A stretch of DNA of 10,109 bases from JAHFLF01 sp964560145 (lineage in GTDB: Bacteria > Patescibacteriota > Minisyncoccia > UBA6257 > 1-14-0-10-44-23). The position numbers and the translations under genes are program-made. The DNA is taken from assembly GCA_964560145.1 (NCBI GenBank), contig CAZLKS010000027.1, positions 1 through 10,109 of the forward strand, read 5' to 3'. Shown here piece after piece: positions 1-6,283 of this stretch; position 1 is the stretch's first letter; each line of letters begins with the position of its first letter. The notes beneath the pieces are model-generated. The model was not told the origin of the DNA. It did not search any database and saw only the letters and a list, made by a program, of their open reading frames with translations.

Positions 1-243
1 ACGGATCAAGGGGGAGCCTGCTTTCCCGATTATATACCTGTCGCACAATATATGTTTTACGACATATAAGCCTAAGAAAATACGGCTCGATTCAATCAAA
101 TCCAAACTACAAATGCTGCATCTAAATTCATAGTAATAGAACCCGGTAAGATTTTTGAAATGTACTATCACCGCTGCATATTCACCTATTCGAATTTCCT
201 AATCCTCGACCTCAATGGATACACCCTAATAATTTACGAAAAT
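1..243. other. AT-rich stretch with no recognisable gene
   Basis: I see no convincing coding region, tRNA or repeat on either strand; the open frames are very short. The only hint of function is a TATAAT on the minus strand at 34-29, which could be a -10 box for a gene lying off the left edge. No good -35 is seen at a 16-18 nt spacing, so this is weak. A short inverted repeat TGTCG/CGACA lies at about 39-64. Confidence 0.5.
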
Positions 244-266
244 AAAAAAATGCAACTAAGTTGCAT
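244..266 (-). terminator. Strong intrinsic terminator of the left structured RNA
   Basis: On the minus strand a perfect palindrome (ATGCAACT, one unpaired base, AGTTGCAT; 250-266) is followed directly by seven T residues (250-244). This is a classical Rho-independent terminator. No coding gene ends just upstream of it on the minus strand, so it most likely ends the structured RNA described at 244-482. Confidence 0.85.
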
Positions 267-482
267 AATTAAGAGGGTGGGTTGAGCCTCGAGTGCGACC
301 TCGAAACTCAACCCGGCGCGACCTCCAATGGTTGGTGCCAGCCAGCATTCTCAAACGAGGCCGTTTGGTAAAGCGAAGGTGTGACCTTCGCACGAGGGAA
401 CGCATGATCACCCCCTCTCCGCGACTCGCACCCGCATGAGGTGCTGATAGTCGCTAACGAGAACGCTCTGGCACGTGCCTCT
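244..482 (-). ncRNA. Structured non-coding RNA, about 235-240 nt, family not recognised
   Basis: The segment has its own promoter (489-518) and terminator (244-266) and no credible reading frame. Read on the minus strand, a long-range helix GTGCCAG/CTGGCAC (468-474 with 335-341), continued by TTCTC/GAGAA (459-463 with 348-352), closes a multibranch core. Inside are hairpins GCGACT+GCACC / GGTGC+AGTCGC (421-454), GCGAAGGT/ACCTTCGC with a 3-nt loop (373-391) and AAACG/CGTTT. A 15-bp hairpin follows at 279-314. Two pairs in that hairpin are U-G wobbles only on the minus strand; they would be A-C mismatches on the plus strand, which supports minus transcription. I find no hallmark motif of RNase P RNA, tmRNA, SRP RNA or 6S RNA. 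It could be a divergent member of a known family. Confidence 0.72.
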
Positions 483-488
483 ACTATT

Positions 489-518
489 AGTATACAGAAA
501 AATACAAAAAAACTACAA
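489..518 (-). promoter_or_regulatory. Promoter of the left structured RNA
   Basis: On the minus strand a -35-like TTGTAG (518-513) is separated by 18 nt from a -10 TATACT (494-489), which puts the expected start near 482. The -35 box overlaps the TAG stop codon of the upstream small gene. The spacer is very T-rich and could also help end that gene's transcript, but no strong hairpin precedes it. Confidence 0.6.
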
Positions 519-869
519 GGCTTTTCGAATTAAATCGACAACAAATTGCACAACGATGATAAAGAAGTGTCCGATACCCTTAAGGATGGCAAAAAAGTCG
601 ATACCAGCCTTTTCCTTAAGCCAGGTATTCACACCAGCAAAGAACCGACCTACGTTACCCAAAATACCATCCGCGTCGATAGTCGAAGAGCTGTTAGTCG
701 TACCAATCTCGCCGGTAACGACTTGATTAAGCAGATTGCTGACTTGCTGGGTTGTACTAGCAGCAAATGGCGCCTGCTCAGTCTTTCCATTAAATTGAAT
801 GGCAGCGTTTACTGGTGTCACACATAAAAGCAGCGCGCTAGCAATAATACCAGCAAGGATTATTCTCAT
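513..869 (-). CDS. Small secreted or membrane-anchored protein of unknown function
   Basis: This 118-residue protein matches no family I recognise. Residues 1-22 form a typical signal peptide: a short basic start (MR), a hydrophobic core and a VNA|A cleavage site. The middle (23-90) is rich in Ser, Thr, Asn and Gly and looks extracellular. Residues about 91-113 (FFAILKGIGHFFIIVVQFVV) are a likely membrane helix or amphipathic anchor, followed by a short basic tail (RKAL). Small secreted proteins with two hydrophobic ends recall pilin-like or VirB2/TrbC-like subunits, but length and pattern alone do not establish that. The ATG at 869 lies exactly 6 nt after an extended -10 box, so the mRNA is probably leaderless, which supports this start. 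It is a single-gene unit between the M23 peptidase gene and the structured RNA. Confidence 0.72.
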   Translation of the reverse strand: MRIILAGIIASALLLCVTPVNAAIQFNGKTEQAPFAASTTQQVSNLLNQVVTGEIGTTNSSSTIDADGILGNVGRFFAGVNTWLKEKAGIDFFAILKGIGHFFIIVVQFVVDLIRKAL

Positions 870-875
870 ATCGAA

Positions 876-884
876 ATTATATCA
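876..884 (-). promoter_or_regulatory. Extended -10 promoter, probably leaderless (small secreted protein)
   Basis: TGATATAAT on the minus strand (TG at 884-883, TATAAT 881-876) is followed by 6 nt and then the ATG at 869. With transcription starting about 7 nt after the -10, the mRNA would begin at the start codon. No Shine-Dalgarno is present. The same arrangement precedes the genes at 7770 and 8807. Confidence 0.75.
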
Positions 885-899
885 TAATCGGATGATTGC

Positions 900-931
900 T
901 ACGAAATACGAAATGATACGAAAGTACGAAC
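900..931. repeat. Four copies of TACGAA(A/C) upstream of a promoter
   Basis: Heptamers TACGAAA, TACGAAA, TACGAAA and TACGAAC occur at 900-906, 907-913, 917-923 and 925-931, with spacers of 0, 3 and 1 nt. They begin about 18 bp upstream of the -10 box of the small secreted protein gene, where a -35 or an activator or operator would lie. They could be a regulator binding array or simple low-complexity sequence. Confidence 0.6.
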
Positions 932-949
932 AGGACGCGGAGACGTCCT
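932..949 (-). terminator. Weak hairpin after the M23 peptidase gene
   Basis: AGGACG/CGTCCT with a 6-nt loop forms a 6-bp stem 13 bp beyond the stop codon of the peptidase gene. It is followed on the minus strand by a T-containing but not T-continuous stretch (gttcgtactttcg). It may be a weak or Rho-assisted terminator at the end of the cell-wall gene cluster. Confidence 0.35.
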
Positions 950-961
950 CTTCGTTGCGAT

Positions 962-2209
962 TTATAGATAGTCCAGTGGATCAAGGGTGTAGCCAACGGG
1001 AACAAGACCAGCACCACTCACCTGCTGCAACTTTACCGTTGAGCTAAGATAAGCACCAAAGTGTAGATGTGGACCAAACGCATAACCGGTATTACCGGAG
1101 TAGCCAATAATATCACCACGCTTCACCTCGTCACCTGTTTTTACTATCTGGCGTGACAAATGAGCATAGATAGTACTGAGACCGTTATTATGTCGAATAA
1201 GAATGTATCTACCATACTGAAGCTTGCCGTTGTTACCGACCATCTGCGCAACACCGTCCTCAGCAGCTAAAATCGGGGTACCGACTGGCACACCGTAATC
1301 AACGCCATTATGAAAGCCATTCCGATACAATTTTCGCGAATACGGAGTGGTTCCGTACTTCTGGGTCAAAACGCCGCTCGTTGGTTTACCAAAAACGCCC
1401 GGTCTTTTCGATGGAACGGTCGATGTCCCATATTGTGAACGTAGCTGATTTTCAATGTCGCCAATCTCTTCACTGATGCTTTCTTGCTGCTTCTGTAGTG
1501 CCGATATCAGTTTCTGGTAATTACTTTCTTTGTCTTTCGTAGCAGCAAGAAGCTGCTGTCTCTCAGCTAACTGATCAAGAGCAATCGATTTTTGCACCTG
1601 TAGAGCCGACTTCTTCTGTTGGATTGATTGCTTTTTGCTTGCCGCAGCCGCCATCTGAGCCGTCAAACGATTGCGAAGCTCCCGAAGTTCATCCACCTCA
1701 GCAAGTAAACCGCCCTGGATATCAGAAATACTCTGAGAGTCAGAAAGACTTTGGGCAAGCGACAAGCCGGAAAGCAGCGGCAAGAGCATCCCCTCCTGTT
1801 CCTTTTCATGTAAATTCTGAAGCAGCTGCCCGACACCATTTCGTTTAATCTCAACCTCCGCTTCCTTAATCTCGATATCCTTCTGCGTGGTCGCCATGTC
1901 CTGCGCCAACTGCTGAATAGTCAGCTCACTTAGCTGAATGTTCAAATTAACCGATTGAACATTCGAGTCAATCTTGTTGATTTGCTGTTTTAAAGTTTTT
2001 CCCTGCACCTGCGTATCAGTCAAATTAATCTGCGCATCCTGAATTTTCTTCGTAATCGCGTCGAGCTGCTTTGCCTTTTCCTCAATAGCAGTTCGCAGCG
2101 CATCCGATGATCCCGTAGACGCCACCTGGGCAAAAACCACTGGTAAGTCAGTTATAATGAGTGCACCAACAAGCCAGAGAGCACCGAGTATTTGCCAGAC
2201 TCGCTTCAT
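962..2209 (-). CDS. Secreted M23-family (LytM) peptidoglycan peptidase with long coiled coil
   Basis: This 415-residue protein resembles EnvC/NlpD-type murein hydrolases or their activators. A signal peptide covers about residues 1-27 (cleavage near VFA|Q). A long Gln/Lys/Glu-rich coiled coil runs from about 36 to 255, broken near 140-165, and a short Pro/Gly linker follows. The LytM domain occupies about 280-395. The zinc-site pattern looks complete: HNGVD (H300, D304) and HLHF (H381, H383), with the catalytic-loop His in YAHLS (H350). It is therefore likely an active zinc endopeptidase and not a degenerate EnvC-like activator. It would act outside the membrane on peptidoglycan crosslinks, probably at the septum given ftsW upstream. 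The ATG lies 2 nt after the gltX stop, with no separate Shine-Dalgarno or promoter, so it is probably translated from the gltX transcript by coupling. Confidence 0.92.
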   Translation of the reverse strand: MKRVWQILGALWLVGALIITDLPVVFAQVASTGSSDALRTAIEEKAKQLDAITKKIQDAQINLTDTQVQGKTLKQQINKIDSNVQSVNLNIQLSELTIQQLAQDMATTQKDIEIKEAEVEIKRNGVGQLLQNLHEKEQEGMLLPLLSGLSLAQSLSDSQSISDIQGGLLAEVDELRELRNRLTAQMAAAASKKQSIQQKKSALQVQKSIALDQLAERQQLLAATKDKESNYQKLISALQKQQESISEEIGDIENQLRSQYGTSTVPSKRPGVFGKPTSGVLTQKYGTTPYSRKLYRNGFHNGVDYGVPVGTPILAAEDGVAQMVGNNGKLQYGRYILIRHNNGLSTIYAHLSRQIVKTGDEVKRGDIIGYSGNTGYAFGPHLHFGAYLSSTVKLQQVSGAGLVPVGYTLDPLDYL

Positions 2210-2211
2210 GA

Positions 2212-3675
2212 TTAGAGACGAGCAATTGCCTTAGTAATACGAGCAATGGACTCAGTCTTCCCAAGCACCAAAAGTAGGTCAATCGGCGGTGGCGATGAGT
2301 CCTTGCCGGAGAGAGCGACACGAAGGGGCCAGAGAACATCACCGCGGCCGTACTTTTCCGCCACCTCCATCACCTTCGGCTCGAGCGACTCCTTAGTGAA
2401 AAGCTGTTCCGGTAATTCAATAAGTAAATCCTTGATGCGAATCAAATTCTCTCGCGCAGAGGCAGGCGTGGACTTTTTCCAGGTAAGCAGTTGTGCATCG
2501 TACGCAGGAAGCGAAAACAGTGGTTCGGCAAGAGCACGAAAATCCACCAGCGTAGTAAGGCGGTCCTGCGAAACAGCAACAACTCGATTAAAGAACGCAG
2601 CATCTGCTCGCCAGGTTGGATCACTGAATTTTTCGTCAGCAAGCAAACTAGCCAACTGACTAACTGGCAACTGTTTGATGTACTGGGCATTAAAGAAATT
2701 GAGCTTATTCTTATCAAATGCCGCACCACCCTTTTGCACCCTATCAAGCGAAAAGTCTTTAACCATCTCCTCGAAACTCAAAATTTCACGGTCGCCGACT
2801 GGGTGCCAACCAATCAGAACCAAGAAGTTAAGCATAGCCTCAGGTAAATATCCTGCTTCGCGATACTCACGTACCGTCGTTCCGCCATCACGCTTACTCA
2901 TCTTTCCTTTACCAGTAGCACTTAAGATGATTGGCAGATGAGCAAACTGAGGTGAGGAAATCCCGAGCGCCTCGGCAATCAAGAGTTGCTTCGGTGTATT
3001 AGCAAGATGCTCCTCGCCTCGAATGACGTGGCTAATGTGCATCGTTTCGTCATCGATAACCACCGCAAAGTTATACAAAGGTTGGCGGAGGCTTTTAGCA
3101 ATCACAATGTCACCAATAAGCTCATTATCAAACTCAACCTCACCACGGACTAAATCCTTGAACTTTTGTTTACCGGACGGCACCTTCAAACGAATAACCG
3201 CTGGAGTTCCCGAGGCAATGCGAGCCGCAGAATCCTCTCGTGTAACAGAACGACATTTACCGTTGTAGCGCGGAGCGATTCCTTCGGCTTCGTGACTTAT
3301 TTTTTGTGCCTCAAGTTCTTCCTTTGAGCAGAAACAATAGAATGCCTTATTCTCGTCGAGCAACCGCGCTAGTCTCTCGGCGTACATATCGAGGCGCTCA
3401 GTCTGGCGATAGGGACCGAAATCACCCTTGCTTGACCCATCCGGCATAATCCCCTCGTCAAACGTAATGCCAACCCAGGCAAAACTATCACGAATATCTT
3501 TTTCAAATGCTGGCGTCGATCTTTCTTCGTCAGTATCCTCAATACGCAAAATGCAGGTTCCACCCTTATTTTTCGCAAACAGAACATTATAGAGGGCCGT
3601 ACGAACACCGCCGATATGCAAATGACCCGTCGGAGACGGAGCCATACGGACGCGAATTGGTTTTTTTGTAGTCAT
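2212..3675 (-). CDS. gltX: Glutamyl-tRNA synthetase
   Basis: This 487-residue class I aminoacyl-tRNA synthetase charges tRNA-Glu (or both tRNA-Glu and tRNA-Gln if non-discriminating). The Rossmann catalytic domain carries the HIGH-type motif in APSPTGHLHIGG (residues 12-23) and the KMSKR loop at 258-262. The insertion with CFC (C114, C116) and YNGKC (Y137, C141) matches the zinc-binding element of bacterial GluRS. The remaining C-terminal part fits the anticodon-binding helical cage, and the length is normal for the family. It lies 32 bp downstream of murG and 2 nt upstream of the M23 peptidase gene on the same strand, so a housekeeping tRNA synthetase sits within a cell-wall gene string. No clear Shine-Dalgarno precedes the ATG; the upstream sequence is A-rich. 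Confidence 0.97.
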   Translation of the reverse strand: MTTKKPIRVRMAPSPTGHLHIGGVRTALYNVLFAKNKGGTCILRIEDTDEERSTPAFEKDIRDSFAWVGITFDEGIMPDGSSKGDFGPYRQTERLDMYAERLARLLDENKAFYCFCSKEELEAQKISHEAEGIAPRYNGKCRSVTREDSAARIASGTPAVIRLKVPSGKQKFKDLVRGEVEFDNELIGDIVIAKSLRQPLYNFAVVIDDETMHISHVIRGEEHLANTPKQLLIAEALGISSPQFAHLPIILSATGKGKMSKRDGGTTVREYREAGYLPEAMLNFLVLIGWHPVGDREILSFEEMVKDFSLDRVQKGGAAFDKNKLNFFNAQYIKQLPVSQLASLLADEKFSDPTWRADAAFFNRVVAVSQDRLTTLVDFRALAEPLFSLPAYDAQLLTWKKSTPASARENLIRIKDLLIELPEQLFTKESLEPKVMEVAEKYGRGDVLWPLRVALSGKDSSPPPIDLLLVLGKTESIARITKAIARL

Positions 3676-3707
3676 ATTTTTGTTGTAGGTATTGTCGTTC
3701 TAAAAGC

Positions 3708-4862
3708 TTAGGATGACGCGGAAAATGGAACTCCGGCAGTGGCTAGAATGTCGCTAGCAATGTCACTGGCAGCATTCGGACGGTAAAACGCCTTCGCCGA
3801 GGTACGCATCGCAGCTGCGAACTCCTGATTATCAATGATTTTTCGCAGCTGAGTCATAACCAGACCAATCAAAAGATTAGGCTCCTCAATAATGACACCG
3901 GCGCCGGCTTGAGAATATGCATAGGCATTTTCGAATTGATGATTGTTCGCAGAACTTGCAAGTGGAATCAGTAACGATGGCTTACCACTGGCAGCTATTT
4001 CAAAGATAGAACTCCCAGCACGAGAAATGACAACATCTGCAGCCGCTAGGGCGCAACCCATTTGTTCATCTGATAAAAATGGCAACAATGAATACCGTTC
4101 CTTGAGCTGTTTGTCGAAATGTTTTGTCGTAAATTCGAACTCCGCCTTATACTCATCAAAATTATCCCTACCAACCTGATGAATAATTTCAAATTGAGTC
4201 AAAAGCGCCTGGGCATGATCCATAACAAACTCATTAATGCTCTGTGCGCCCTGAGATCCACCGACAATGAAGAGAATCGGCTTCTCATCAGAAAGATTAA
4301 ATGCCTTTCGGCAGGCACCAGCCGACTGAGCAGCAATAACGGATTCACGCACGGGCGTTCCGACGAGATGCACCTCCTTATTTCCTTCAAAATACTTCTT
4401 GGCGTTTTCAAAAGACACCTCAACAATCGCAGCATGTTTTGCACTCGCTAGATTCGTCAGGCCTGGCACTGCATCGGATTCATGTATGACAACTGGGATT
4501 CGATACCAGCGAGCCGCGTAAATAATCGGCAAAACGCCAGGGCCAGATTTAGAGAAAACAACCTCCGGCATGAAAAAATAGAGCTTAAAAAGTGCTTGCA
4601 CAAAACCCCAGAAAAACTTAAAAAAATCGAGAAAATTTAGAGCCGACGCATAGCGACGTAGTTTACTGCTGGCAATTTCCGAAACCTTAATACCTTGCTT
4701 ATTCAAATACTCAGCGTAGTTGCCGGCGTCACCAAAATAACGCAAGTCCAGCTCAAGGCCTTTTGCCGTGACCTGTTCTTTGAGCTTATTCGCAACAGCA
4801 ACGAGTGGGTAGATATGCCCTCCCGTTCCCCCACCGAGTAATAATACGTGCAGTTTGTCCAT
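3708..4862 (-). CDS. murG: UDP-GlcNAc:undecaprenyl-PP-MurNAc-pentapeptide GlcNAc transferase
   Basis: MurG adds GlcNAc to lipid I to form lipid II on the inner face of the cytoplasmic membrane. The 384-residue protein has the two GT-B Rossmann domains of the family. The N-terminal glycine loop reads GGGTGGHIYP (10-19) with the conserved H16. The interdomain GGSQGAQSIN is at 201-210. The C-terminal UDP-GlcNAc site reads SRAGSSIFEIAASGKPSLLIPL (within 280-301), followed by NHQFENA. A Phe-rich amphipathic patch around 78-97 fits the membrane-association surface. The ATG lies 11 nt after a TATACT box, so this gene probably has its own promoter with a very short leader. It is separated from ftsW by a 126-bp hairpin element and a terminator. 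Confidence 0.96.
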   Translation of the reverse strand: MDKLHVLLLGGGTGGHIYPLVAVANKLKEQVTAKGLELDLRYFGDAGNYAEYLNKQGIKVSEIASSKLRRYASALNFLDFFKFFWGFVQALFKLYFFMPEVVFSKSGPGVLPIIYAARWYRIPVVIHESDAVPGLTNLASAKHAAIVEVSFENAKKYFEGNKEVHLVGTPVRESVIAAQSAGACRKAFNLSDEKPILFIVGGSQGAQSINEFVMDHAQALLTQFEIIHQVGRDNFDEYKAEFEFTTKHFDKQLKERYSLLPFLSDEQMGCALAAADVVISRAGSSIFEIAASGKPSLLIPLASSANNHQFENAYAYSQAGAGVIIEEPNLLIGLVMTQLRKIIDNQEFAAAMRTSAKAFYRPNAASDIASDILATAGVPFSASS

Positions 4863-4873
4863 AGATACTTACT

Positions 4874-4879
4874 AGTATA
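4874..4879 (-). promoter_or_regulatory. -10 box of the murG promoter
   Basis: TATACT on the minus strand lies 11 nt upstream of the murG ATG, giving a predicted leader of only about 4-5 nt. No good -35 or extended TG is seen. The bases from here to the start codon, TAGTAAGTATCTATG, match the cupredoxin gene's TAGTATGTATCTATG at all but one position, which may reflect a shared start-region signal. Confidence 0.5.
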
Positions 4880-4970
4880 CCTCATATTCCCCTCTTATTT
4901 CATATTGACTTTCATATATTTTATGTTAAAAAATGTAAACTCAAATCCTTAAGACAAGGCCCGTCATTTA

Positions 4971-4990
4971 AATAAAAACGCCAAAGGCGC
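4971..4990 (-). terminator. Intrinsic terminator between ftsW/hairpin and murG
   Basis: On the minus strand CGCC-TTT-GGCG (4989-4979, extendable by one G-U pair) is followed by TTTTTATT. The stem is short but GC-rich and the U tract is good. It would end transcripts coming from ftsW and the adjacent 126-bp hairpin element, which fits murG having its own -10 box downstream. Confidence 0.6.
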
Positions 4991-5037
4991 CCCACCCGCA
5001 CTGCCCAACCTAATGGAGTGCAATGCATCGAAGTTTT

Positions 5038-5163
5038 GTGAATGACGCCCAGGGCTTCTCCGCAGGAGCAACTCACGGACCGCGACGGCGGGAGTGGTAA
5101 GACCAGCCGCTAGTAAGCGGATGAGTCTGGTGCTCTCGCGGGGAAACCCTGGGCGTCATTCAC
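5038..5163 (-). ncRNA. 126-bp long-hairpin element overlapping the ftsW stop codon
   Basis: A perfect 17-bp inverted repeat (GTGAATGACGCCCAGGG, 5038-5054, with 5147-5163) extends inward to a helix of 33 positions (5038-5070 with 5131-5163) carrying two mismatches and two wobbles. The tip holds smaller hairpins such as CCGCT-AGTA-AGCGG. The right arm covers the last 8 bases of ftsW, including its TGA. The two mismatches on the plus strand are wobbles on the minus strand and vice versa, so pairing does not decide the strand. The minus-strand call rests on the downstream terminator at 4971-4990, which would give an RNA or 3' UTR of about 190 nt. It could also be a small mobile palindromic element; I see no clear target duplication. 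Confidence 0.5.
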
Positions 5164-6283
5164 TAGTATGTTTCGAAATATTGACCGAAATACCCATCAA
5201 GGTCATAAACACAGCCAGATTCGTACCACCATAACTAATAAAAGGTAGCGGCGTACCAGTTAACGGCAGGAAACCGGTCATCGCCCCCATATTCACAAAT
5301 GCCTGCACGCCAATTATTGAGGCGAAGCCAATCAACACTAAACGGCCGAACGGGTCGCTCATGTGCGAAGCTAAAACATACATTCGAATTACGAGAGCAA
5401 GAAAGAGAAAAACAAGGAAGCTTGAACCCAAAAAGCCAAACTCCTCAGCCGCGATTGCAAAGATAGAGTCACCGATAGGCTCCGGTAATCGATTCTTAAC
5501 AATTGATTGTCCGTAGCCAACGCCCGACAAACCACCAGCACCAATCGCCGTCTTCGCCTGAATGCTTTGATAGCCCGCACCTGTTACATCTGCCTCTGGA
5601 TTAAGATAAGTCAGCACGCGTTGAGCACGATAAGGAGTAATAGCAATAATCAGGGTAAGAATAACAATGCCAGCCGAAACAATCCCAAACAAATAACGCA
5701 ACTTAGCACCGCTCATAAAATACATAATTAAGGAAACGCCGATAAGGATAGCGACTGGGCTCGTACTGTGCTGTAGCACCAAGATGCCTGAAACAACAGC
5801 CAGAACAGTGGCAAATGGTAGTAATCCAGAGAACAGCGATTTTTGCCGATGGTCCTTGAATGCAAGCCAGCTTGCTAAATACAAAACGAGCGAAAGTTTA
5901 AGAAACTCTGCCGGCTGAAAACTGAATGGTCCCAAGTCGAGCCAGCGAGTCGCCCCTTTCGCCGTGAAACCGAGCGGAGTAAAAACCGCTAGAACAAGCA
6001 GAAGTGAAAAAAGTAAAAACGCAGTACCAAAAATTTTATTATTGTAGACACCGTAATAAACACGAGAAGCTAAGAAGAACCCAACAAGGCCTATACTAAC
6101 ACCGTACAGAAGCTGATGCTTCAGAAAATAATTACCATCATCAAACTGTAGAGCGCCAAGGTGAGATGAGGCGCTCGCCAAAATAATCAGACCAAAAATA
6201 ACCAGAAAAGAAAAAAGAACCGTGATTAAATAATCCGGCTGATGTGCTTTCTTTTCCGAAAGAATTCCAAAAAAACTGCTCAT
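5156..6283 (-). CDS. ftsW: FtsW/RodA/SpoVE-family peptidoglycan glycosyltransferase
   Basis: This 375-residue polytopic membrane protein polymerises lipid II into glycan strands; FtsW acts at the septum with a class B penicillin-binding protein. About ten hydrophobic segments are visible. Family signatures are ILASASS (34-40), GATRWLDLGPFSFQPAEFLKL (within 110-130), AIGAGGLSGVGYGQS (246-260), PEPIGDSIFAIAAEEFGFLG (within 268-286) and the C-terminal TGTPLPFISYGGTNL (342-356). The proposed catalytic Asp of the SEDS family corresponds to D272. The usual QPDxGT-like motif reads QHSTSP (171-176), a small departure. FtsW is preferred over RodA because of the ASAS motif and the neighbouring murG. 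The ATG overlaps the stop of the upstream gene (TAATG), indicating translational coupling. The 3' end lies in the long hairpin at 5038-5163. Confidence 0.9.
   Translation of the reverse strand: MSSFFGILSEKKAHQPDYLITVLFSFLVIFGLIILASASSHLGALQFDDGNYFLKHQLLYGVSIGLVGFFLASRVYYGVYNNKIFGTAFLLFSLLLVLAVFTPLGFTAKGATRWLDLGPFSFQPAEFLKLSLVLYLASWLAFKDHRQKSLFSGLLPFATVLAVVSGILVLQHSTSPVAILIGVSLIMYFMSGAKLRYLFGIVSAGIVILTLIIAITPYRAQRVLTYLNPEADVTGAGYQSIQAKTAIGAGGLSGVGYGQSIVKNRLPEPIGDSIFAIAAEEFGFLGSSFLVFLFLALVIRMYVLASHMSDPFGRLVLIGFASIIGVQAFVNMGAMTGFLPLTGTPLPFISYGGTNLAVFMTLMGISVNISKHTSE

Noticed and set aside
475..1047. Plus-strand frames of 82-93 codons over the small secreted protein gene and the M23 3' end
   Set aside because: They overlap each other and better-supported minus-strand genes, and their products show no domain, signal peptide or start signals.
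4880..4960. Plus-strand TTGACT near 4905 as a promoter for the 126-bp hairpin element
   Set aside because: No acceptable -10 box lies 16-18 nt downstream; the nearest sequences are A runs.
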